In this document: piece by piece, positions 1 to 8,012 of the stretch
Layout: each line of letters starts with the position of its first letter
Position numbering within the stretch: the stretch's first letter is position 1
NCBI GenBank assembly: GCA_020720185.1
Contig: DYPB01000019.1
Span: 1-27,343, forward strand
Direction: 5' to 3'
Length of the DNA: 27,343 nt
From: Flavobacterium psychrophilum
GTDB lineage: Bacteria > Bacteroidota > Bacteroidia > Flavobacteriales > Flavobacteriaceae
The notes under the pieces: model-generated
Told to the model about the DNA's origin: nothing
The model's input: only the letters and a program-made list of their open reading frames with translations
Database searches by the model: none
Position numbers and translations under genes: made by a program

Positions 1-14
1 TCAATTTTTAATTC

Positions 15-22
15 TACATTTG
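15..22 (+). promoter_or_regulatory. Putative -7 promoter element of the B12 operon
   Basis: TACATTTG matches the Bacteroidota -7 consensus TAnnTTTG and lies 20 bases before the first ATG, so the leader would be only about 15 bases. The partner -33 element would fall off the left edge of the window, so only half the promoter is visible. Confidence 0.5.
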
Positions 23-42
23 CAGTTATTAAAAATCATTTT

Positions 43-1179
43 ATGAGATTATATTTTATAAGAATATCTGTTTTTTTATTGTTTTTTGGATGTAAAAACA
101 ACAATAAAATTTTAGATAAAAACCTTGATGATCAAGAGCAATCTATACAATATGCAAAAGGTTTTTTGATTAATAAATACAAAGGTTATAGTGTTGTTAA
201 GGTGAATAATCCTTGGCCAAAATCCAGCAAAATATATACTTATATTCTGAAAGAAAAAAGCGGAATTATTCCTGATTCATTACAAAACAATCCAATAATA
301 AATGTTCCAATACAATCAATCGTTGTAACCTCGACTACTCATATTCCGTCGTTAGAAATGCTTGGAGTAACACATTCATTGGTTGGTTTTCCTCATCTTG
401 ATTATATTTCGTCGGCAGCAGTGCGGCAACTTATTGGGGCAAAAAAAGTTCAGGAATTAGGGAATAATCAGGATTTGAATATTGAACGGATTATTGATTT
501 GCAACCTTCGGTAATTATTGGTTATGGTATTGATAATCATAATCCAGCATTGGAAAATTTAGAAAAAAGTGGTTTGAAAATAATTTTAAACGGCGATTGG
601 AACGAGCAAACACCTTTGGGAAAAGCAGAATGGATTAAACTATTTGGGAGTTTATATGGCAAGGAGCGGCTGGCAGATTCTATTTTCAAATCGATTGAAA
701 TTGAGTATCAGAAGACAAAAAAATTAGCACAAAAGAGTTTAAAAAAACCAACTGTTTTGAGTGGTGATATTTATGAAAATTCGTGGAATATGCCCCGAGG
801 GGAATCATTTGGTTGTGTTTTTATTAAAGATGCACAGGCTCAATATTTATGGAGCGAAACCAAAGGGACAGGTAGTTTATCATTATCAATAGAAACGGTT
901 TTGGAACGGGCAAAAAATGCAGATATTTGGATAACTTCGGGTCAGTTTTCATCATTATCCGAGATGAAAACCGCCAACAAACATTACATGCAATTTGAGG
1001 CTTTTAAGCACAAAAAAGTATATTCATTTGTTAAAAATAAAGGAGAAAAAGGCGGTATTTTGTATTATGAATTGGCTCCAAATCGTCCAGATTTAGTGCT
1101 AAAAGATATATTAAAAATGGTTCATCCAGAGTTGCTTCCTGACTATAAAATGTTTTTCTTTGAACAATTAGATAATTAA
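43..1179 (+). CDS. ABC transporter solute-binding lipoprotein, BtuF-like
   Basis: Predicted periplasmic binding protein that captures vitamin B12, or possibly a ferric siderophore, and hands it to the permease encoded next. The N-terminus is a lipoprotein signal: a hydrophobic run followed by LLFFGC, with the probable lipidated Cys at residue 17. From about residue 100 the sequence has the TroA/BtuF fold pattern: a first lobe starting at IVVTSTTHIPSLEMLG, then NIERIIDLQPSVIIGYG, a linking helix and a second lobe. Length of 378 aa is normal for the Bacteroidota branch. The start is an ATG just after a good -7 promoter element. It is the first gene of a co-directional trio, 43 bases before the permease. 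The adenosyltransferase two genes downstream favours cobalamin over iron as the substrate; this is inference from context, since binding-protein sequence alone does not settle the ligand. Confidence 0.85.
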   Translation: MRLYFIRISVFLLFFGCKNNNKILDKNLDDQEQSIQYAKGFLINKYKGYSVVKVNNPWPKSSKIYTYILKEKSGIIPDSLQNNPIINVPIQSIVVTSTTHIPSLEMLGVTHSLVGFPHLDYISSAAVRQLIGAKKVQELGNNQDLNIERIIDLQPSVIIGYGIDNHNPALENLEKSGLKIILNGDWNEQTPLGKAEWIKLFGSLYGKERLADSIFKSIEIEYQKTKKLAQKSLKKPTVLSGDIYENSWNMPRGESFGCVFIKDAQAQYLWSETKGTGSLSLSIETVLERAKNADIWITSGQFSSLSEMKTANKHYMQFEAFKHKKVYSFVKNKGEKGGILYYELAPNRPDLVLKDILKMVHPELLPDYKMFFFEQLDN

Positions 1180-1222
1180 TTTTTAGTTTGATTTAACCAA
1201 ATTACCCCAAACACAAATTCCA

Positions 1223-2245
1223 TTGATAAAAAAACATCAAATATTATTCCTTTTATTAATCCTTTCTCTGATAATTTCATTGATTTTAAACCTTTCATTG
1301 GGTGCGGTTTCTATACCTTTTAAGGATGTTTTTAAAGGATTAACAGGCGGTCATTCCAGTAAAGAAACTTGGAATTATATTATTCTAAACTATCGTTGTC
1401 CAAAAGCAATAACCTCCATTTTGGTAGGAATTGGTTTGTCAGTTTCGGGATTATTAATGCAAACGCTGTTCAGAAATCCATTAGCAGGTCCTTTCGTTTT
1501 AGGATTAAGTTCGGGTTCTAGTTTGGGTGTTGCATTTTTAATTATGGGTGCTGGTTTTTTGCCTGCCTTTTTATCTCCAATAATTTTATCGTCCTATGCT
1601 ATTATTTTTGCTTCTTGTTTGGGTAGTTTTTTTGTGTTTTTGAATATATTTATTGTCTCGCAAAAACTTAGAGATACGGCATCGATACTAATTGTTGGAC
1701 TAATGTTTGGTAGTTTTACAGGAGCATTTGTTTCGGCAATCACTTATTTTTCATCGGCAGATCAGTTACAAAAATTTACTTTTTGGAGTATGGGAAATCT
1801 CGGGAATTTATCTTGGAATTTGATAGTAATTTTAATGCTTTTAGTTTTTATTGGATTGTTTTTAAGTATTATTAGCCTAAAATCTCTTGATGCTATGCTC
1901 CTTGGCGAGAATTATGCCAGAAGTTTGGGGCTTAATTATAAAAAATATAGGTTTATTATAATATTAGCAACCAGTATCTTAACAGGAGTTATCACTGCTT
2001 TTGTAGGTCCAATTGCTTTTATAGGTTTGGCAGTTCCGCATCTTTCAAAGTTAATTTTTCAAACCAGTAATCATAAAATTTTATTTTGGAGTACGCTACT
2101 TTTGGGAGCAATTATTATGTTAATTTGTGATATATTTACACACATTCCAAATACTGATATCACTTTGCCAATTAATGCCGTAACCTCAATAATTGGAGCT
2201 CCAATAGTGATTTGGTTAATGATTAGAAAACGAGATTTTAAATAA
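1223..2245 (+). CDS. FecCD/BtuC-type ABC transporter permease
   Basis: Integral inner-membrane subunit of a B12 or siderophore importer. The 340-aa protein is almost entirely hydrophobic, consistent with the ten-helix BtuC fold. Family signatures are visible: FRNPLAGPFVLGLSSGSSLG near residues 90-110, and GPIAFIGLAVPHLSK near residues 260-275, the usual coupling-helix region. Translation appears to start at a TTG codon; no in-frame ATG or GTG lies between it and the upstream in-frame stop at 1184-1186. It follows the binding protein and ends 4 bases before the adenosyltransferase ATG, so the three genes are probably one operon. The ATPase partner normally encoded next to such permeases is not in the window. 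The family is certain; the substrate is inferred from the adenosyltransferase. Confidence 0.88.
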   Translation: MIKKHQILFLLLILSLIISLILNLSLGAVSIPFKDVFKGLTGGHSSKETWNYIILNYRCPKAITSILVGIGLSVSGLLMQTLFRNPLAGPFVLGLSSGSSLGVAFLIMGAGFLPAFLSPIILSSYAIIFASCLGSFFVFLNIFIVSQKLRDTASILIVGLMFGSFTGAFVSAITYFSSADQLQKFTFWSMGNLGNLSWNLIVILMLLVFIGLFLSIISLKSLDAMLLGENYARSLGLNYKKYRFIIILATSILTGVITAFVGPIAFIGLAVPHLSKLIFQTSNHKILFWSTLLLGAIIMLICDIFTHIPNTDITLPINAVTSIIGAPIVIWLMIRKRDFK

Positions 2246-2249
2246 AAAA

Positions 2250-2819
2250 ATGAATATATATACAAAAACAGGCGACGACGGAACTACGGCACTTTTTGGT
2301 GGTAATCGGGTGCCAAAAGATCATATACGGATTGAAAGTTATGGTACTGTTGATGAACTCAATTCGCATATTGGTTTAATCAGAGATCAAGCAATTGACG
2401 AGCATTATAAAACTATTTTGATAGAAATTCAAGATAGATTGTTTACTGTTGGAGCAATTTTAGCCACACCGCCCGAAAAAGAGTTGATGAAAAATGGTGA
2501 GTTACGCCTTAAAAATCTTGGAATTATTGAAGCCGATATTGAATTTTTAGAAAAGGAAATTGATTTAATGGAAGAAAAATTGCCTGCAATGACACATTTT
2601 GTTTTACCAGGAGGACATCCCACGGTTTCTTATTGTCATATTGCCCGATGCGTTTGTCGTCGTGCCGAAAGATTAGCAGTACATCTTAATCATATTGAGG
2701 CAATAGACAAAAAGACGATTAAATATCTTAACCGCCTTTCTGATTATTTGTTTGTATTGTCTCGAAAAATTTCTTCAGATTTGAATGCAAATGAAATTAA
2801 GTGGATTCCAAAAAAATAA
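2250..2819 (+). CDS. Cob(I)alamin adenosyltransferase, PduO type
   Basis: Cytoplasmic enzyme that transfers the adenosyl group of ATP to cob(I)alamin, giving the coenzyme form of B12. The N-terminal ATP-binding signature TKTGDDGTTALFGG is at residues 5-18. It is followed by the conserved ESYGTVDELNSHIG segment and, near residues 125-145, by LPGGHP and the arginine-rich RCVCRRAER helix typical of PduO-type trimers. The length of 189 aa matches the family. The ATG is 4 bases after the permease stop, indicating co-transcription and probable coupling. Import followed by adenosylation is a coherent salvage module. It converges with the acyl-CoA dehydrogenase, with only 7 bases between their ends. 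Confidence 0.93.
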   Translation: MNIYTKTGDDGTTALFGGNRVPKDHIRIESYGTVDELNSHIGLIRDQAIDEHYKTILIEIQDRLFTVGAILATPPEKELMKNGELRLKNLGIIEADIEFLEKEIDLMEEKLPAMTHFVLPGGHPTVSYCHIARCVCRRAERLAVHLNHIEAIDKKTIKYLNRLSDYLFVLSRKISSDLNANEIKWIPKK

Positions 2820-2826
2820 GAGGTTT

Positions 2827-3966
2827 TTATTTCAAAATATTTTTGGAAATTACTACTTTTTGAATTTCGGTTGTTCCTTCGCCAATGGTACAAAGTTTTG
2901 AGTCTCTATAAAATTTTTCGACAGGAAAATCTTTAGTATAACCATAACCACCATGTATTTGGAGTGCATCGTTAGCTACTTTTACACAAACTTCTGAAGC
3001 ATACATTTTAGCCATTGCCCCCATTGTTGTAACAGGTTTGTGTTGTTCTTTCAAAAATGCAGTTTTGTGCAACAACAATTCTGACGCTTCAATTTCAGTA
3101 GCCATATCCGCTAATTTAAAAGAAACTCCTTGAAATTCTGATATTGATTTCCCAAATTGATGGCGTTCTTTTGAGTATTTTAAAGCAGCTTCATAAGCCC
3201 CTTTTGCAATACCGAGAGATAATGCTCCAATAGAAATTCGACCGCCATCTAATATTTTCATTGCTTGTATAAAACCCTGCCCTACTTCGCCAAGACGATG
3301 AGAATCAGGCACTCGGCAGTTGTCAAAAATTAATTCGGCAGTTTCGCTGGCTCGCATTCCCATTTTATCTACCTTCTTTCCAGAGGTAAAACCTTCCATT
3401 CCTTTTTCGAATACAAAAGCTGTCATTCCTTTTGAATCGCCTTTTTCGCCTGTTCGAACAATTACAACGGCAACATCGCCTGAAATGGCATGGGTAATAA
3501 AATTTTTTGCACCATTAACAACCCAAAAATCACCCTCTTTTACAGCAGTTGTACTCATTCCTCCTGCATCAGATCCTGTGTTGTGTTCGGTTAATCCCCA
3601 AGCACCTATATGTTCAGCAGTAGCTAATTTTGGAATCCATTTTTTCTTTTGCTCTTCGTTTCCAAACGACAGTATATGATTAGTACACAATGAATTATGT
3701 GCTGCAACCGACAATCCAATTGATGGATCTACTTTAGATATTTCTTCGATAATCGTTATGTATTCATGGTAGGAAAGTCCTGAACCTCCCAAACTTTCTG
3801 GAACTAACACACCCATAAATCCCATTTCTCCTAATTTTTTGAATAATGGAATTGGAAAAGTCTGTGTTTCATCCCAAAGCATAATGTTTGGACGGATTTC
3901 TCTTTCTGCAAAATCTCTTATAGATTGTGCAATCATTGCTTGATTTTCGTTGTACTCAAAGTTCAT
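2827..3966 (-). CDS. Acyl-CoA dehydrogenase (short/medium-chain type)
   Basis: FAD-dependent enzyme of fatty-acid or branched-chain amino-acid oxidation that introduces the alpha-beta double bond into an acyl-CoA. Seen in the sequence: an N-terminal helical domain, the flavin and substrate signature GAWGLTEHNTGSDAGG near residue 120, and the second signature QIHGGYGYTKDFPVEKFYRD near the C-terminus. The expected catalytic base is Glu363 in the GEGTTEIQ motif, the SCAD/MCAD position. At 379 aa it is a standard single-domain member. It starts with ATG, 13 bases after the stop of the helix-hairpin-helix gene, so it is probably the last gene of that minus-strand operon. Chain-length preference cannot be read from the sequence. 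Confidence 0.95.
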   Translation of the reverse strand: MNFEYNENQAMIAQSIRDFAEREIRPNIMLWDETQTFPIPLFKKLGEMGFMGVLVPESLGGSGLSYHEYITIIEEISKVDPSIGLSVAAHNSLCTNHILSFGNEEQKKKWIPKLATAEHIGAWGLTEHNTGSDAGGMSTTAVKEGDFWVVNGAKNFITHAISGDVAVVIVRTGEKGDSKGMTAFVFEKGMEGFTSGKKVDKMGMRASETAELIFDNCRVPDSHRLGEVGQGFIQAMKILDGGRISIGALSLGIAKGAYEAALKYSKERHQFGKSISEFQGVSFKLADMATEIEASELLLHKTAFLKEQHKPVTTMGAMAKMYASEVCVKVANDALQIHGGYGYTKDFPVEKFYRDSKLCTIGEGTTEIQKVVISKNILK

Positions 3967-3979
3967 TTTCTTTTATTTT

Positions 3980-4855
3980 TTAAAGTTTCAAATATAAGGT
4001 TATTATTTGAACTTTATCAACAGGAAAGCCTTTAATATTTGTTAAATTTTCAATCAATTTAAAATCACCGTTCATACTCCTATGTATAATTATTTTTTTT
4101 GCAAGACCGTTATTAAAATATGGAAACTGCATTAATTCTTTTAAAGTTGCATTGTTAATATCTATTTTTGAAATATTTGGTGTATTTATTATTTTAAAAC
4201 GCTCGTTTATTTTCTCGATTACTTCGGGCGATAAACCATAAATATCATTCATTTGCAACATCGAAACAAACCCTCCAAATTTTTCTTTCTCTGATAAAAT
4301 TCTGGCAGAAATTGCCTCTCCTATTCCTGAGATTTTCATTAAATCCTCTTTTGTGGCAACATTTATATCTTTTAGAATTAGATTTTCTTTGGTAGGATAT
4401 TTATTGCTTTGATAATCGTTATGATTATTTGAATTTCTATTATTTACCCAGTCTGGAAATTTGAAATAGGGCGAAATTTTATGCAACAATTCATCCGAAA
4501 CTTTTGTAACTTCCTGAAATTCTTTGGCAGAATTTACATATTTATTGGTTTTTCTAAAAGCTAATAATCGGTCTATTTCGGTAGTTGTCATCCCTAATTT
4601 ATATCCTTTAAAATCGGTAATGAAATTAGGATTAAAAGGATGCGTTTTATTTGTATATTTATGATTTTCAGCTTTTAATGAATCTATTTGTGGTTGCAAG
4701 GAAAGCCATTTTTTATCATTATTTAATATTTCAGGATTTGAAAAATCAACAAAAAAATAAATTAATTGTAAGATAATAATAATCAAAAACAAACCGAAAA
4801 TTCCCTTCCGTTGTCTTGAATTGAAGTTGAAAAATTGCTTTATATCGTTATTCAT
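3980..4855 (-). CDS. Membrane-anchored helix-hairpin-helix (ComEA-like) protein
   Basis: A 291-aa protein with one predicted transmembrane helix at residues 18-36 after a short basic N-terminus, then repeated helix-hairpin-helix units of the ComEA type. Two clear units start at DINVATKEDLMKISGIGEAI (about 164) and DINNATLKELMQFPYFNNGL (about 232). A more divergent unit around GYKLGMTTTEIDRLLAFRK (about 84) resembles them. HhH units bind the DNA backbone without sequence specificity; ComEA is the DNA receptor of natural transformation. A DNA-binding role at the membrane is therefore plausible but unproven, since many Bacteroidota carry this protein without known competence. It lies between the PspC-domain gene (16 bases upstream) and the acyl-CoA dehydrogenase. 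Confidence 0.85.
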   Translation of the reverse strand: MNNDIKQFFNFNSRQRKGIFGLFLIIIILQLIYFFVDFSNPEILNNDKKWLSLQPQIDSLKAENHKYTNKTHPFNPNFITDFKGYKLGMTTTEIDRLLAFRKTNKYVNSAKEFQEVTKVSDELLHKISPYFKFPDWVNNRNSNNHNDYQSNKYPTKENLILKDINVATKEDLMKISGIGEAISARILSEKEKFGGFVSMLQMNDIYGLSPEVIEKINERFKIINTPNISKIDINNATLKELMQFPYFNNGLAKKIIIHRSMNGDFKLIENLTNIKGFPVDKVQIITLYLKL

Positions 4856-4871
4856 AATTTTGCTTTTATGT

Positions 4872-5099
4872 TTACAAATCGAATACCGAACTTCGTTTTG
4901 CTCTTATTAAATCCTTTAATTTTAACAAAAAAGCAAGTGTTAGATATACGCCAGACCAGAGTCCAACTGTAACAAATGAGATGTAAATAAAAAATAATCG
5001 TACGCTTGATGTTCTCATACCTAGCTTGTCGGCAAGGCGTGAGCAAATATCAGAACCGTATTTTTCAAAAAAGTATTTTAGTTTTAGGTCAGTTCTCAT
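4872..5099 (-). CDS. Small PspC-domain membrane protein
   Basis: A 75-aa protein of the PspC family: a short soluble start, a hydrophobic core (SVRLFFIYISFVTVGLWSGV and the following LTLAFLL segment), and the C-terminus KRSSVFDL, an ending I recall as typical of flavobacterial relatives. PspC proteins are small inner-membrane proteins named after the phage-shock stress system; the role of the single-domain Bacteroidota form is not established. I chose the ATG at 5099. A GTG at 5117 would add six residues, but the ATG fits the family N-terminus better. It lies 16 bases upstream of the HhH gene and probably shares its transcript. Confidence 0.85.
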   Translation of the reverse strand: MRTDLKLKYFFEKYGSDICSRLADKLGMRTSSVRLFFIYISFVTVGLWSGVYLTLAFLLKLKDLIRAKRSSVFDL

Positions 5100-5196
5100 T
5101 TTTATTTGTTTTTTCACTCAAAAGTGGAAAGTTGATACTTTTTTTAAGATTTCATTTAAAGACGATAAGATTTTTTAAAACCTTTGCGTAAAAAGA

Positions 5197-6462
5197 TTAC
5201 TTCATCAAAAAACTCCCTATAGCACAATCTAAACACCTTTGTTTGTTGCAATATTCGTTTTTTAATTGCAATAAAGACTGCGTTTCAAAAGCTGATTTTG
5301 GTTTTATTCCAAATGATATAAATTTATTGATAGTTGAATTGGTTTCAGGAGAAACTTCGTTTAAAATTTCAATAATTTCTTCGTCAATTTCTTTAGCATT
5401 GCTTTTTGCGTAGGCAAATTTTATTGGAATTATTGTATTGATAATCAACAAGTCAATAAACGATTTTGATAATTTTTTTTCTTTTTTTGTACTTTCTTTA
5501 TCAAAATTATAATGGTTTTTCCAATAATCTGAAACTGAAATATCAAATAAATCATAAAATTGATTTAGTTTTGAAATATCGATGGTTTTCGAGAATAAAT
5601 TTTGTTGCTTGTGATACAAATTTGCCAATTGCGACAACCGAATGGTCGGAAAATTATCTGGTCGATGCTTAAAAAACTGTACGGGTTCTATTATTGATTT
5701 TTCAATTTGATATTTATGCAAAAGATAGAAAAACCTGAATTTCAAATCTTTATAATAATTATCTTCTTTTTCTGTATCTAACAATCCAGCATTTCCAAAA
5801 ATTAAAGCTTCGAGATTTTCGACTTCAAAACTTTCTTTTCTAACAATATTATATGGAATGGATTGAGCAATTTTATAAAAAATTTCGCCATTTGTATTTA
5901 ATCCAAAATTTTTTGCCAACATTTGAAAAAAAACAGCTTCCCAATCGTTATTTGTCTGGATTAAAAGTTCTTGTATTGGTATTGATTTTCGTTCTAAGCG
6001 TTCAAGAAACAAGCGTTCTTGCCAATTTTTGAGTACAAATTCATCAATATTTTTGAGTTGTTTTTCACAAAAAATCCAAGATTTTGGTGTCATTAATTGT
6101 TGGTAATTGTTTAAAACATCTTTTGATACATAATTTTTTAGCTCCAAGACTGGAATTTCGGAATTGTCTTTTCTGAAAATTTCGGAATTATGTTCCCAAA
6201 CTACATGCAAAATTACGCTGTCATAATTATCATCTTGCTCGTGATTATGCAAATACCAATCCGAAGATTTTAGATGAATTTCAATATTCCCAGCCCATTT
6301 TTGATTTCCAATTATTATTTGTGTATTAGAAAAATCGGGTCCAGCCAATTGTGTGTATTGTCCAGAATTTAATATTATAACTTCTTCATTGTTAATGGTT
6401 TTCAATCCGTCAAGATTGAATTTCTTATATCTCCAAAGATAATGTAAGAAGGATTCTTTCAT
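5197..6462 (-). CDS. DUF2851 family protein
   Basis: A 421-aa cytoplasmic protein of the uncharacterised, Bacteroidota-rich DUF2851 family. It has no signal peptide or membrane segment. The N-terminal part holds the most distinctive block: GPDF at residues 41-44, EIHLKSSDW at 61-69, HNHE at 72-75 and YDSVILHVVWEH at 80-91. The C-terminus ends in a cysteine cluster, Cys405, Cys410 and Cys413, within CNKQRCLDCAIG. The GPDF...EIHLK arrangement resembles the catalytic order of PD-(D/E)XK nucleases, which is treated as a hypothesis under findings. It is followed, 97 bases downstream, by the PspC-domain gene on the same strand. I cannot assign a function. Confidence 0.85.
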   Translation of the reverse strand: MKESFLHYLWRYKKFNLDGLKTINNEEVIILNSGQYTQLAGPDFSNTQIIIGNQKWAGNIEIHLKSSDWYLHNHEQDDNYDSVILHVVWEHNSEIFRKDNSEIPVLELKNYVSKDVLNNYQQLMTPKSWIFCEKQLKNIDEFVLKNWQERLFLERLERKSIPIQELLIQTNNDWEAVFFQMLAKNFGLNTNGEIFYKIAQSIPYNIVRKESFEVENLEALIFGNAGLLDTEKEDNYYKDLKFRFFYLLHKYQIEKSIIEPVQFFKHRPDNFPTIRLSQLANLYHKQQNLFSKTIDISKLNQFYDLFDISVSDYWKNHYNFDKESTKKEKKLSKSFIDLLIINTIIPIKFAYAKSNAKEIDEEIIEILNEVSPETNSTINKFISFGIKPKSAFETQSLLQLKNEYCNKQRCLDCAIGSFLMK

Positions 6463-6612
6463 GTTTTTTTAATTGATAATGGAGAATTTCATCTATTTTT
6501 ATTTAAAAATATGGGAATTCAAGTTGCAAATCGACAAAAAACCAAAAAATAATTGAAATATTGTTGGAATTGAGATAATCAATAAAGAAAGTACAAATAT
6601 ATTCATCTAAAA

Positions 6613-6638
6613 TAATTATTTAATCGTAATTATTTAAT
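6613..6638. repeat. 12-bp direct repeat at the 3' end of the CBS gene
   Basis: TAATTATTTAAT occurs twice, at 6613-6624 and 6627-6638, separated by CG. The second copy covers the stop codon of the cystathionine beta-synthase-type gene, whose stop is at 6630-6632 on the minus strand. It is probably a small tandem duplication in AT-rich DNA. Confidence 0.7.
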
Positions 6639-7991
6639 TGAACCTATTATATCATATTTCGTAATTATATGGTGCTTTCCGTTACCTAAATCTACCAAAA
6701 CAGCTTGATTTTCTTTGTTAAATAATTTAGAGACTTCTTCAATTGTTGTGCCTAATTTTACGATTGGATAGGGTTTTCCCATCACCTCTCTAATTGGTTT
6801 ATCAGCTACATTTTTGTCTTGAACATAACTTTGAAACAAATCTGTTTCATCTACCGAGCCTACAAAACCAGTAATGTCAATAACAGGAATTTGCGAAATT
6901 TTATATTGTCGCATTCGGTCAATTGCATGAGAAACAAGCTCTTCCGTTCTTACAATAATTAGTGGTTTGCCAATATGTTCCTTAATAATATCTTCGGCTT
7001 TGGTAACTTCTTCGTCAAGAAATCCTCTTTCTCTCATCCAATCATCGTTAAACATTTTGCCTACATAACGGCTTCCAGAATCATGAAAAAGTACTACAAC
7101 CACATCGTCTTTTGTAAAATATTCTTTTAATTGGTGTAAACCTTTTATGCAAGAACCTGCTGAATTTCCTACAAAAATTCCTTCTTCTAAAGCTATTTTT
7201 CTTGTATAAACGGCAGCATCTTTGTCGGTTACTTTTGTAAAGCCGTCTATTAATGAAAAATCTACATTTTTTGGTAAAATGTCTTCTCCAATGCCTTCGG
7301 TAATGTAGGAATAGATTTCGTTTTCGTCAAAAATTCCTGTTTCGTGATATTTCTTAAATACTGACCCATAAGTATCTACTCCCCAAATTTTGATATTTGG
7401 ATTTTTTTCTTTCAAATATTTTGCTACACCAGATATCGTTCCACCGGTGCCAACACCTACCACAAAATGCGTGATTTTTCCGTTTGTTTGCTCCCAAATT
7501 TCTGGACCTGTTTGTTCATAATGTGCAATGGCATTTGATGGATTATCATACTGATTAACATACCAAGAATTTGGTGTTTCTTCACCTAATTTCTTAGAAA
7601 CTGAATAATAAGATCTTGAATCGGTTGGTTCTACATCGGTTGGACATACGACAACTTTTGCACCAACTGCTCTTAAAATATCCATTTTTTCTTTGCTTTG
7701 TTTGTCGGTAATTACAAAGATACATTTGTAACCTTTTACAATTGCTGCCAATGCCAATCCCATTCCTGTATTGCCTGAAGTGCCTTCTATTATCGTTCCG
7801 CCTGGTTTTAATCGTCCATCAGTCTCGGCATCTTCAACCATTTTTAATGCCATTCTGTCTTTTACAGAATTTCCTGGATTAAAGGTTTCTACTTTTGCAA
7901 GTATCAGTGCATCAATGCCTTGTGTAACTTTATTTAATTTCACTAATGGCGTGTTTCCAATAGTTCCGAGTATATTTTCTGAATAATTCAT
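6630..7991 (-). CDS. Cystathionine beta-synthase-type PLP enzyme with CBS domain pair
   Basis: Pyridoxal-phosphate enzyme of cysteine and sulfur metabolism. Residues about 1-320 form the fold-type II catalytic domain: Lys44 in GNSVKDRM is the expected Schiff-base lysine, EGTSGNTG at 69-76 binds the substrate carboxylate, and GVGTGGTISG near residue 180 cups the PLP phosphate. Residues about 335-453 form two CBS domains (IVRTEELVSHAIDRMRQYKI and PYPIVKLGTTIEEVSKLF), which usually bind adenine nucleotides or S-adenosylmethionine and regulate activity. The length of 453 aa and the domain order match cystathionine beta-synthase. Some bacterial members instead work mainly as cysteine synthases, so the exact reaction is open. 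It is the last gene of a probable rmuC, small protein, CBS transcript; the spacer before it is 21 bases. Confidence 0.9.
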   Translation of the reverse strand: MNYSENILGTIGNTPLVKLNKVTQGIDALILAKVETFNPGNSVKDRMALKMVEDAETDGRLKPGGTIIEGTSGNTGMGLALAAIVKGYKCIFVITDKQSKEKMDILRAVGAKVVVCPTDVEPTDSRSYYSVSKKLGEETPNSWYVNQYDNPSNAIAHYEQTGPEIWEQTNGKITHFVVGVGTGGTISGVAKYLKEKNPNIKIWGVDTYGSVFKKYHETGIFDENEIYSYITEGIGEDILPKNVDFSLIDGFTKVTDKDAAVYTRKIALEEGIFVGNSAGSCIKGLHQLKEYFTKDDVVVVLFHDSGSRYVGKMFNDDWMRERGFLDEEVTKAEDIIKEHIGKPLIIVRTEELVSHAIDRMRQYKISQIPVIDITGFVGSVDETDLFQSYVQDKNVADKPIREVMGKPYPIVKLGTTIEEVSKLFNKENQAVLVDLGNGKHHIITKYDIIGSIK

Positions 7992-8012
7992 AATTTATTA
8001 AAGTCTTTTTTT

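Noticed and set aside
3320..3679. 119-codon plus-strand frame opposite the acyl-CoA dehydrogenase
   Set aside because: Lies entirely antisense to a strongly conserved gene, with no family similarity and no promoter.
6594..6601. Minus-strand TATATTTG as a promoter for DUF2851
   Set aside because: No TTTG at the -33 spacing and the leader would be about 130 bases; chance matches are expected in this AT-rich spacer (6463-6629), in which I see nothing else.
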